Source: Pampus argenteus (lineage: Eukaryota; Chordata; Actinopteri; Scombriformes; Stromateidae). Taken from it: a stretch of 64,000 bases of DNA. The first letter of the stretch is position 1; each line of letters starts with the position of its first letter. A model generated the notes under the pieces. That model was not told the DNA's origin and did no database searches. It saw nothing but the letters and a program-made list of their open reading frames with translations. The position numbers were made by a program, and so were the translations under genes. Location of the stretch: the NCBI GenBank assembly GCA_036937835.1, contig CM072879.1, positions 9,660,001 through 9,724,000 on the forward strand, read 5' to 3'. Shown piece after piece: positions 31,902 to 44,800 of this stretch.

Positions 31902-32849
31902 AGGTATTCCGCCTGCCCACACACAAATACGGGTTATGTGGGATAAGAGACAGACGCACATTCCTGCGGTGCCCCTCAGGAAAGGGAATTCCCAAATCCT
32001 GAAAAATAACACACTCCACTGATGAAAATCCGCAGAAATTTTTTAATATGTGTCACGGGACTCTTCGCGTAAGAATTATGGAGTGTCTGCATGCAAACAT
32101 GAACTAAAATTCATCAGAGTGCTTTACTGCCTGTCACAGAGTGAAAACTGTAACTGGATCTTGCATAAAGTTGAGGGTATTATGCAATATGCATTATGTA
32201 TTATCCTCATATTGAACAGCACTCTCTTTGATTTTTGGCTGTATTTGCTGTTAGACACCGTGGTCATGTTGAACTCTCTGTCCTTCACTGTTAGCCTCAC
32301 TTTCTACTATTATCCATGAAATCCTTCCCCTCGCTCACCCCTTCTGTCTCTTGTATCCATTGTACTCTCTCCCCACCTCAGAGAGAGACTTTATTCGTGT
32401 GCAGGATCCAAAATGTACCTGAGCCGGATCCTCCGAGTCTCACCAGTAGCTTTAACTTTTCTGGTCTCCCAACACTCTTTTTGACAGTGACTGTTTATTT
32501 GCCGTGACCCATGTACGAGGTCACCCCAAACCAGCAAGAGGAGGAGTGCACACCTTTAGTAAGTGCAGCGCCATCCCATCAGTGCCCATCTAATAGTCTG
32601 ATACCAACACTGTGTAAATTCACTGCATACCGACATATATATAATATGTCCAGCAATATAAACCCAGCAACAGACCTCACCCATCACACACACACTAAGA
32701 GAAAGACTGATTTTCGAAAAAGTTGCTCACCTACAAAAGTCTCACACACATATTTCTCTTTGCAACCTCTCTGAGTCTACAATCAACCCCCCACACATCC
32801 TCTCTCTCACGCTTTCTCTCTAGCACACATACACACACACACACACACG

Positions 32850-32890
<41 letters not shown>

Positions 32891-35800
32891 GCACGCACAC
32901 ACTGTACCTTTGTGCTCCAGAGTTTGACAGTCCAATCGAAGGAGGATGTGATGAAAAGGTGGGAAAAGTCAACGGTGCCCACTGCATTGTGACAGCTGAT
33001 ACCTGTCACGGGCCCCTGGTGGCCCTCGAACATCTCACAGATACCTGCCTTACTGGAGAGGGGCGACACACGTATGACATCCATAACTACAATATTCAGC
33101 TCTCCTGTGTTTTAAAATAATCAGTTTTGTTTTTACAAAACAAATGTAAAAGATTATTACAACCAAACCTTTCAAAGAGGTTTTGCTTGTTTCACAGTGA
33201 ATGGACTTAATTTAGAAATAAAAACAGTGTTTTAAATATTAGTGTTCATTGGCTTCCTAAATGTATATTTTAGTGTAATGTTATAACTCGAGATCAGAGG
33301 TTTTAGGGGTAAACCAATTTAGCTCTGGGTTACAACTTGGCAAACTGGTACTGTTACATATACGTTGAATTAGCTATTAGTTCAGAGAATGAAGAAAACT
33401 TCAAAACTCTCAGGGAAGTTGTGAAGAGCCTTTTTTTCTATGAATTTGAAGTGGATTTAGAAAGATTTATTTGCAGTATATATAGATATATATAGAGATG
33501 ATGATATCTTCAGGAAGTCTAAGTCATGCTGCGCCTGAAAATATGAATATGATGTTTGTGTGTTCAGCTTTCAGTGAGTTATGACTTAAAAGAGAACAAA
33601 ATACGACTTAGACCTCACGTCTCTTCCTCTGCACCCTCCTTCAACTCACACAGTTTGAAAACCTTTTGCTCTCTAAGGCTTAAAGCACCAGTCAACACTA
33701 TGATCATACAATCATGTTAGGATTTTCCTTCCATCATTTATGCATGTGTGTGTGTCCACCAACCTGCCATGTCTGGATGCAGTGTACACAGTGCCCTCCT
33801 CGCTCCCCACCACATAATTGTTAACGTCTCCCGTGGGGAAAGCCATGCCTGTCACCGCCACCGGTTTGGATTTATTGTATACCAGTTCCATGGTCTCCTA
33901 CACACACAGCATTCATGCGTGCCCGTGTATGAGATACACACATTCGAGCACAGAAAAAACATGTTAATACACATCCTACCACATTAAACTCTCCATCTTA
34001 ACTCTTGCGAGTCTTTAAAGGTTTTATCATTTAAGACTTTCACTGGACTGACTGACACCTGTTGAGCTACAGTTGCAGCAGGTGCCATGTGTTGTTGTAC
34101 CTGAGGCTGGGAGAGCATGTCCAGACTCCAGGAGCACATCCTGCCGTCTGTAGACACAGTGATCAGGTTGTTGGCATTCTGGGTGCCGACCACGTTCACA
34201 CAGTACACAGGGTGCTACACACAAACACACACAGAAAAAAAAGAAAACACACACATTTTTTTTTGGCTACATTTTCAATATCATAACAATAGATACCTAT
34301 ACCTTTCAAATGACTCTGCGTTTTGGGACATGCGCCGCAGTGCAAATCCGCAGGAGTGTGTGAAACCATTATGTCATTACTGGGCAGTAATTGATTTGTG
34401 TACTGGGCTGCACAAAGAATCCTTTCAGCAATCAGCACCATGCTAAGCTGGCTGGACTCAGTGACTGGTGAGGACAAGAGCGACAGCCTCATTATTGAAG
34501 TCCACAGCCACTTTAATCCTACAGCACGGATGGCATGTAGCAGTGTGTGTGTGTGTGTCTACATGCCTACTCTACCTACTCTAGCCGTGATTATTAACAG
34601 ACCCAGGTCTTAACATATTGCTAGTGTATATTGGTCAGTAATTTGTTGAGGTTCAGTAAGTTCACTGGAGCGTCTGAACTGAGCTGTCCTTTCAGTTATG
34701 TCTAGAATTTGACAAATAAGAGAGTCTGTGTGTGTGTGTGTGTGTGTGTGTACTGTGAGAATTATCAGTCTCAAAGCTGCAGGGTTTTTATCCATTATCA
34801 TGTAAAAAAAATACAATGCTTATTTATCAAACAGTGTGGTGCATTATACTTCATTATCTATTCACAATGTCACAATAACAAAGTTGTTAATTAATCATTG
34901 TATTATATTTTCTGTTTTTGTCGCGACTACGGGAGCCAGGTAGCTTTTTCATGTTAGAGCTGAACAACTAATAGCACTATATCCACAATAGAGCTACTAT
35001 TGATTATTGTTTTCATTATCAGTTACTCAGTGTCAGGTCACATCTTCGGATTTAGCACTAAAAGCTATTGAATTTACAATCATAAACAAAGACAAATTCT
35101 CACATTGAGGAAGCCGTAACTAGTGAAAGTTTCTATTTTTTTCTTGATAAATGCCTCTGACAAAAAATATTAATCAAAATTGATTCATTTTCTGTTAAAC
35201 CGACTCAGTTTTAGCTCTAAAACCAACACAGATCAGATCATCCACTCGTGTTTCTTTAATTATATCAACACTGAATACATCAGATGTGTACTACAGGAGT
35301 TTTGTCTCACAGTAAGCTCAGTTTGTTGTAAAGGACATAGATTATATGTCATATTGATACTGAAGCAAACCCTACGGTGTGTGCAGCAGCAGATAGAGGA
35401 GTCCTCTGGACGGGGGTCCGACGGTGACTGCGGTTGTCCCACAGGACAATCTGCCCCGAATAAGTTCCCCCCACCACCAGGTTGGGATGAAACCTGGCAA
35501 AGCCCACAGACACCACTGGAGACTGAGGAAAGAGAAAGAGAGAGGGGAAAGGAAAGGATGAGAGATGCGCTGCATTTTGTTCTGGTGTGAGGATATTTCA
35601 TGGGAAAGCGTCTGAAAAAAGATGCATTATCATGAACTGACAGAAAGAGGAAGACGGCGAGAGTAGAACGATTGATCAGATGAAATGTGGAGATAAAACA
35701 GCAGACAGTGAGAAGAGAGCAAAAAAAACTAAGAAACGTATGAACTGAAACGCTAGATGGAGCGTGAGGGATAACGAGTGATCAAGGCTGCGTGATGGGT

Positions 35801-38800
35801 GGCAGTCATGAGGAGACAGACGGCGGAGGAGATGATGAGTTTGGCTACGGTGAGGGTCCGCTGAGGAGAGGAGAGAGGGGTGACGCTGGGGTGGAGACCA
35901 GACAAAGAGGGGAATTGTAGTCCTCTTTCCCCCCAGCCGTTTCACATTACAGCATCAAAACCCCAGCAGCCACTGGAGCGCTCACTGTAGCCTCCATTAT
36001 GACAAGCGCACCCTTGAACTCCCTCCCATCCCCATTGCCGTGTTTATTGCGTTTTGGTTCCTCTTGAGTGCTCGTCCCAAATGGGCTTTCTGCGTGCAAC
36101 AGCTAGCCTTCCCTGACCCGGAGCCACTGAAGCATCTGTGCTGTGAGGAGTTATGAGAAAATGTTTCAGCATGTTTCAGTGCTGCAGAAGGGCAAGTGGT
36201 GTTATGCATTGACAAATTTATCCCTCTATCATGTATGCCAGAATAGTCATGCTGAGAGGAACAATAATTTAGAGACGCGACAGGGCCAGGAGAGCGTTAA
36301 ATGAGAAGCTCGCAGACACACGTCACAATTAAAAACAGTAACACCATATAAACACGCGGAGTGCGTTTCGCAAAAGCATTGTTGCTTAATATGATCGTAG
36401 ATTTTGCTGGAAGAATTGTCATTGACAGTTTTAGTGTTTCTGAAAACTGTCTGTTAGACATTTCGTTGAGAGCTCAGTTCAGATTTATGAGAATACATGT
36501 ATACAGTATTACAATACTATATAAACTCAGTATAACGGTTAGAGAACTTCAGCTACAAAATATAGTTTATCGTAATACTGTAGGCGATTTAATAGACAGA
36601 ACAATTAATGTGAGTTTCATTAATTTAATTCAAGGCACACGGAGCAGGATTCTGTGGCGGCGGTCCACAGGCTGTTGGTCCGGACTGGGTTTTCTGTGTT
36701 TGTTCTACTCGTACGGACCTCTCGTAGCATATACCGTACGGATGATGCCTGTCGTGACTATAGCCCATACTTTTTTGTCACAGAAAAATAAATTCTTCTT
36801 CCGGGCCAACAAGTACAAGAGTTATTGCATTTTATCGCATTTCGACCCAAACCACGGTCTTTTCCTTACCCTAACCAAGTGGTTTTTGAGCTTAAACCAA
36901 ACCAGACCTTAACCACAGCGTTGTTACAACATCAAATCAGGGGTGAAAGTAGGTCAGTACTGTCCGGTACTCCGTTCCACTAAAAAATTCAGTGCCGGTA
37001 CCAGAAAAATAGGACAGCATCCGCCTGCCAATAAACTACTGTAAAAAAAAAAAGGGTTCCCACACTGGGACTCGAACCCACGCCTACAGGCAACAGCACT
37101 GACCACTCAGCCAGTGGTCTCATCTATACCAGCTTATATAACTTTTAAAATATTTGTACAACAAATAAATAATGTTGCTCCATTTTGAATCAATTTGAAT
37201 TTGAACACATGATCTTGCGCGATAATGATCACTATAGCATTCGTTCTCTGAAACAAAATACAGCTTACAGGAATCCTCTCATAGGGATGCCCTCTTTAAA
37301 GAAATAGTCTGACATTTTGGGAAATATGACCACTGTCTGTTAATATTAAGCTACAGATAACAGCCGGTTTATCTTAGCATAAATCCAGAAAACATTGAGA
37401 AACTGCTTGTCTGGCTATGGCTAGCCCATTTGGCATAGCTTAAAGTGAGACTATGTAGCTTTTTCATAAACAGCAGTCACGTCATGTAGCATTTATAGAA
37501 TAATGCCTGATGCTAAATCATAGCATAAAGGTAAGAAGAATAAACTCAGCATATAAACTAGCGAGTAAACGACAGATACTGTAAATGTTAGCTAGATTCT
37601 AGCTAAAGTTTTCTAACGTTACCTAACATTAGCCATCATAAGCTACTCATAATTTACCAGGTTTACAGCAAGAAAAGAGTTTATTGAATTTTATTATAGA
37701 TACATAGTATCGCTCTAATATCTAAAAAGTCAAAATAGTATAATATCTGTCTCATTTTTTTCATTTCTTTTTGCCTTTCTGTCCATACCTCCCTCCCCTT
37801 CTCTCTCTCTCTCTCCATCCCTACCACAACATCATGTGCAAAGCAGCCAACCCCAAACCCAAGTTCATTTTGAAAGGAGACTGGAAAACAAACCAGAAGA
37901 AAAGAAAACACTGCACACTCTTTCTCTCTTTTTTTTTGGTTGTTTCTGAGGAGTCACGGCTTCCAGAGGAATGGCTCGGTAGTCGCTTCAGATGTCAGAA
38001 CTGAAAATAAACTGAACTTCAGTGGTTAAAAATAAAGTCGCTCTTAAGCCAGCGAGGAGGCACTCTCTGAAAAGTTTATTTACACAGTCAGATTAAAAAG
38101 GGATCTGGGTTTATTAACACTAATTAGTGCATAAGATTTAACGGTCCGACCAGGAATATAATTTAACATGATTCTAAATGATAGTTTTTAATCCTGAACT
38201 ATAACTAGAGAGACTAAAAATGTTCAAAAATGGACTCACACAGAACTCAAATACACATGGAAGACTCCGTGAGCTTCATCACGTTTGATATCCCAGAACT
38301 TTGGGATGAACTTTACCCTCTGTGGTCGTCTGACAGGCTGCTGTCTGAGGTCTGTTCCCCCAGACTCCATCAGGGGGCTAATAAACTCAAGTTTACACAC
38401 ACACACACACACACGCCAAAATTTTCTTTACAGGGTAAAAGGGTAAATATTATGTACATTTACAGGTCTATATCTTTTCTTTTTTTTTACTAAGGAGCGA
38501 AGCGGCATGACCTTATGCCACTATTAACACCATCAAAAATTAAAAATACAAACTCAAATCCTCAAGCATATACAGACACAAATAGAAAACATCCCTACCC
38601 TCTCATTATTCCTCCGGCAGTTATCACCCTAAATAAACATCTCTACCCCTCATGAGTAATAACAAAGAAAAGCCAAATCAAATCAAGAGACCCCTTTTAT
38701 TTGCTCCATATGTTAGTTTAACTCCTAAGCCCTATCTGTGTCCCCATCTTAAGGAAAATCCTGACTAAACTCTGAATCCCCTCTTTGAGAAACCACAGGT

Positions 38801-41800
38801 TATGGCATCATACTGTCAGGCTTAGTGAGAGAGCTACTGAAAATTAGCCGGCTTTGTCCCCGTAGTGCACTTTGAGGCATCTGCCAGCAGCAACTTGGAC
38901 TTAACATAAAAGCCATTCTTCGTAAATGCTTCTAATCAAATGTCACATCAGCACATGTGTTTAGGAGTTTAAAAGTTATTTATATGCACTGTATGTCATT
39001 AGCTGTTGAAATAAGATCAATTTGTTCTACACTATAAGGACGTTTTATGATTTAAGCTCAGGGGGGAAATTGCTTGACACTCTAAAGCGGATTCTCAATG
39101 TAAATGTCATGTAGCAAATAAACGAGTTTAGCTGAATTATGGGGAGCTGTGTCATGTTAAGGCTGTCTTCTTTATTCATTCATAAGCTTTTTCCCATCAA
39201 TGGCTTGATAGTTTTTGATCATCTGTTAGAGGGAATTTATTTCACAGTGTGTAAACATGAGCCAATACTTTAAATTAAATATAATGCGGTCTTTCTCATT
39301 TCTTCCCCTTACATCTGGACATACCAGTCACACGAGTGCCACATCTGTCTAAATAACACCTTGAAAAGTGTGTCTGCAATACTCCATACACCGTGATTGC
39401 ATCTCTGTATCAGGCCCGACTCAATACCAAGCCTGACATTTCATTTCCAAACACCGAGTGGCTCTGTGGATGGTTCTCATCTCACATGCAGCATGGGTCA
39501 GACACCTGCCAAGTCATCTCCTGCCACCCCAGACGGAGAGGATGTGGGGAGTGACAGCTCCCGGAAGAAAAAGCAGCGGCCAGAGTCACTTTGGTATATG
39601 GGATAAATTGTGGAAGTTTTACAGGGAGACACTCCCGCAGTCAGAACTGTGGATTTAATTTCTCTCCTCAGGCAAGGTCTACTGTATGTGTGTGTGTGTG
39701 TGTACGCGTATGAGAAAAACACACACACACACAAAGTATCATCTACTATATCTCACATAGGCTCACAAGGCTAAGTGCTTCTGGCAGCCCTTATTATATT
39801 AATGGGAAGTGTTCTGTAGAGGATAATACACACATGGTAGGCCATGATGAAAGATGGCACCCAGCGAGGGATTAGGGAGGTTTGAAGAAATGACACAGAG
39901 AGAAAGAAAGCTAGAGAAAGGGGGAACACTCCCTGCTTTGTTGCCTCCTCCTCTCTTTCTTTCTTTCCTCAGGCAACAAACTGTTGCAAAGTCGGTTTGG
40001 GAAGGCAGAAATGGAGCAAGAGTGCCATGATGAGAAGAAAAGGGGAGGTTGATAGGGCCTGCCAGACAGTATATCCTCTCAAGTAGATCCACACTCCATC
40101 CCGCTGCCCCCTCCTCCACCCCCCCTCACCACACTCATCTGTTTTCCACTCTGCCTTATCAGGACCAGATGGATCCGACTGTCTTCTCCTGCACCCCCCC
40201 CCACCCCCTCCTTCCCAACCACCTTTCTCCTCCCTTTCTCCCCCTGGCTCGTTTATGACACCCCACGGATTTTGTCACTATGTGGTTTCTGGCAAGGAGG
40301 GAGAAATACCAAGCCGAGTCTCCATTTCACCAGGCAAAGAATGAGGGCTTGACTTGAGCAAAAGCATGAGAAGGAGGCTCCGGGAACAAAACAGGCCTTT
40401 CTCTCTCCCTACCAGAGTTCCTTTCCCTTTATTTTCCATATCTTGTTTGTTTGGGTGACTCAGATTTCCACTTGTGCAAGGCTCCTAAGATTTGTGTTGT
40501 AAATGCAATGCCTGTTCACCTCAACCATACTCTATTTGATATGAAATTGATGCTCTCGGGTCCGTTTTTAAATTGATACTGATGTATTGGCCATACTTAA
40601 GTGGTATATGAATGGTTTAAGATAATGTCTCAGCTACTGAAATCTCTACTCATGTTGAACAATTGGAGCTGAAGGACCTAAAAGTTTTAATTTCACTAAT
40701 AACAATAAGAATAATATGAGTGTTAGACACACACGAGAAAAACTTTACATATGTAAAACATTTAAGTTATGTTTTTTCTTGTCTTTCTGTCAATTTACAC
40801 ATGACGCATTTTATAGAGGATGATTCTCCATTAGTAATTTTATGTTATGTTAATTCTTTTTGTTCTCTGTGTAATACTAATTACACAGTACAACAAGTAC
40901 TGTACAAACAACAACCGTAATTTAAAAAATGTAACACATGATCTTTACCAGTAAAAGCTGCATCTGTTTAATGTGCCACAAATCAAATACAGTCACACAG
41001 TCTCAACACTTCTTCTCGGCACACATTTATAGGGTTTCTCTGCTAAGCTTTATGAACACAATACAGCTTCATCCTCCTCAAGAGTAATTTCATGGGTTCC
41101 AACTCACAAAAGTCCTGCAAATAATGCTGTTGCACTATTCTCTCTTTCCAGCTCTCTCTACTCTCACCCTCCCTTCCCACTCTCCTCTCCTCTTACTCCA
41201 CTTCTCCGACACAACCTTTCAGGAGAAATGCAAGGCAGCAAGATATTAATAAAAATATGACAGAGTTCAATGGGATGTGACAGTAGCGGCGGGGGTTGTT
41301 ACAGGGAGGCGTGTGGTTTAGGGGGTTCAGCAGAGGTTTTAAGTCAAACGGGCTCTTTAATGTGGTGCAACTTTGCCCACTTGAGAGGCTGGTGTGAAGT
41401 TACAAGATTGGACCCAACTGGGATGGGGTGATGATGGGTCCAACTGCTGGGACGTCTGTGATAAGCGGAGGCACGCTCAACTGGTACGAGAATCCATAGC
41501 AGCGACTGCCTCCTTTCCTAGAGTATGAATCTATCCCTCACACTGACGGATCACACACTTCCATCACTATACTACAGATTAATATGACTGCCACTAGTCC
41601 TTTGGAGGGCTTCCCACTAAACTGATTATTATAATTTTGGATGCTGTTTATTCACTGAGTTAGAGAACAATAATTCATTTTATTTTAATAGTTTAATAGG
41701 GTGTTTTATGATAATTATGGATGTTTTAAACAAACCAGTACATAAAAACATACATATATTTAAAATGACTAAAAATACATAAATCTGAATTGATAAAATG

Positions 41801-44800
41801 AAATTTCACTACCTTGATTATATTTTAGTAACATGTACAAGCCTCAGGACCATCGTGTTCCTGTGAATAATAAAGGAGAGCTGAAAAGGAGGAAATCAGA
41901 GCAGGAAGAGGATAGAGCAATGAAAGAGTGAACACATAATACTGCTGCATAACACTTTCTATCACATGTTAAGTCCACATGGGAACAACATTTATCAAAA
42001 CAGCCATGTCTTGCTAACTATTTCATTAGAATGCAATATTACAACACTGTTGCACACTGCCGAAAATATTTGTGTGGCTCCTCTTATTGCACAACCTAAA
42101 GTCAGACTCCTCCCAGGAAACACCAGTTTTTAAATGATTTAGATTCCACAACAACTACACAAACCCCCCACCATACTGCAAATAAACAAGATATATATAT
42201 ATATATTACATCTAGTAGTCTTCAGTATTATTATAATATAGAATTATAGCCGTATTGTATTTTATTTTACTGTTTTACTGCAACTAAAACATCTTGAGAC
42301 AAAAATATTGAGCTGAAACTAACAGAAAAAATGTCCCTTGTTTAAGCTCAAACATTTTAACACTGACTAGGCTGCATTTTGTAAAGAAAGGACAGTTTTT
42401 GGATTGTTATGCCCATTCACTAAACTGCACAGCCCAACAAGAAATAAAGAAGCCTGACCTCACCAAAACCCCATCTGAAACGTGAAACCTTCTGTAAGCC
42501 ATAGCCTCATACAATAAAGCCCTCGCTGAACCAGACCTCAACCACAAACCCCAACTCTCCAATACCAACCCAGCACTGTCATTCTTTTGTATCTGCATCC
42601 CCCTTTAATACTTACCACATACACACATACAGTTTTATAGTCATCCACCTATCCATCCTCCAGATGAAAGCTGCTTCTGTAGGCAAGTCTGGAAAAACAC
42701 AAACGGCTGAAACGCTGTAAAACTGTCTCCTGGGGCCTGCCAAGCCAATCTGTGTATACGTGTATGCGTGTACTGCATGAGTACAGTAAACAATGGGTGT
42801 GTTTGATTGGATATGCAAAAGGAAAGCACGTAAGTGGCTTCCTCTGACTGAGGAGCGGAGGTGAGAGGTTAACAGAAAAAGAGGAGAAAGTAGAGAAAGA
42901 GAGGGGAAGAGGCACCGAGCCCTGTGGTTTCGGGGGGTTAAACGGCAGAACATGCTCGCACATTAAGAGCCATCTGATCCGCAGCTAACTAGAGAGCCAC
43001 AACTGTTTTTTTGCGAAAGGGCCTGCAGAGAGAAAGAGAGCATGTCTCTGCCCCTTTATCCACTCCTGTGTGTACCTTTCATCCAAATCCAGCAGTGAGT
43101 GAGAGAGATGATTTAAAACCTCATCTTTCTTTCTATTTTTTCCTCTTTATATCAGCACTTAATTCCCAAGTCCCTATCTTTCTTTTCTCTCTCTGTGTTT
43201 CTCTGTTTTTCTGTGATTTTTTTTCTCCCCCTCATGAAAGAGCATGGCACAGCCCCAGGCCACACTAACTAACTTTGGTCGGTAGGAAAATTGGACACTT
43301 GGGAGTTTCTGTTCTCTCTGTCTTTCTTCTGTATTTACTCCATCTGATATCACTTCATCTAAAACATGAAGAGTCACTTAAACCTTTTTTTTGAGTGATT
43401 CGACTGTGTTTACAGAAGTGGTTTGTATGTGACGGAGAATCAAAAGCAAACAACAACGACAATGCCTCTTTATGCTGTAGACAGACATTTCTCAACTCTT
43501 TGGTGCCAACGGATTCCAGTGAGGTCCTGCGAATGCAAATATTCTTGTAAATGCTTATACAGTTCGCCTCGTTTTGTACACATTTGCAGCTGAGTGCCCC
43601 CGTTTGATACATTGAGCATTTTATCAGCTGCTTACACAAGTATCCTAGTAAAACACTGACAATTCACAGATGCTTGCTTAGCATGCTAAGGCACATTGTT
43701 AATAAAGTCAGATGTACAGCACATATTTCATTAGAGAACTGCATGGAAAAACTACTGAATCCTATACCTACAAGATGCATAACTGTAATCTATCCATAAG
43801 GCCACATGGATTTGAGTAGTGGCATGAATTATGGTGTGGTGAAAGAATGGTGAGTGGAGCTAGACGTATATGGCAAGCTTCATATAAAAATATTTGCACG
43901 CAGCGTGCAGTCTGCAGGAATATAAATGTTTAAGAAAAAGCCAAATGTATTGTATGTTGTATGTAATGTATTCTTAGTTTGAACTAAACTTGAATGTGTG
44001 TGCATTTCTAAGCAGCGACATCAATACTATTACAGGTGTATTTCTGTATTTGTAGTCACGTTAATGAGGTTGATGCCAATTATTGGAAAACACAGCATTG
44101 CTGACGTTAGACACAGCATTCAGACACAGTGTGGGTGGGCCAACACACACATGTGGCAGCGTTGGATTAGGAAGTGGTAGGCCACATCATTTAACTACCA
44201 GGACGTCTCTATATGGCCTCGCCTGTCTCCTGGGAGATGTGAACCCCCAACCAAACACACACACCCAATTCCTCCTCTCCCGTCTTCCACCGTTTTTTCT
44301 CAGTGTCATTTGCTATTAGCATCATGCCCGTCAATGAGTTTCTTTCCCAGCAAAACCTCAGATTCTTCTATTAAAACTGGTCTCCAGTGGTAGAGTTCAG
44401 CTATAATCCAATCTAGAGGGTCAAATGAATGCGTATGGAGCCGCCTTTAGTTTCCCTTTGCCTCATTCTTTATTTTTTAGTCATGAAGGTTTTGTCATCT
44501 TAATGTAAAAGAGACAAGAAACAAGCTTAAGTTCATTGAGGGAATAGAAACAAGCAAGTTGAACACAAACCTAACATAATACACTGGACCCAGTACCTGA
44601 CAGTGAAAGATGTACTCTGGTGTGGCCTTCTTAAACTTAATGTTCCACACCAGGGCGACACCATCCGGTTCATGGGGAGCATCTTCATTGTTGTTGTAGG
44701 AGGCAACAAGCAACTCAGGATACTATGAGAAACGCAGGAAAAGAGGAGGAGGAAAAAGGGATGTTAATGAATGCATAATGATATACACAATAAACTCAAA

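Larger units (their letters stand above)
29253..32907 (-). other. dync1i1 intron 14
   Basis: 3,655 bp. GA-rich tracts at 29,297-29,400 and 29,570-29,602, a tRNA-derived SINE at 29,756-29,880, (GT)n at 30,364-30,407, (CA)n at 31,865-31,899, and a CA array at 32,831-32,902 adjoining the exon 14 donor. Confidence 0.6.
35523..44596 (-). other. dync1i1 intron 10, 9.1 kb
   Basis: Holds a probable dispersed repeat (36,640-37,040), a tRNA-like element (37,054-37,123), repeat family B copy 3 (37,300-37,450), a non-repetitive block at about 38,810-39,245, a TA run (42,191-42,207), and several CA and pyrimidine-rich runs. The long plus-strand open frame at 36,361-36,912 overlaps the repeat and matches no protein I know. 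The rest shows nothing I can name. Confidence 0.55.
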
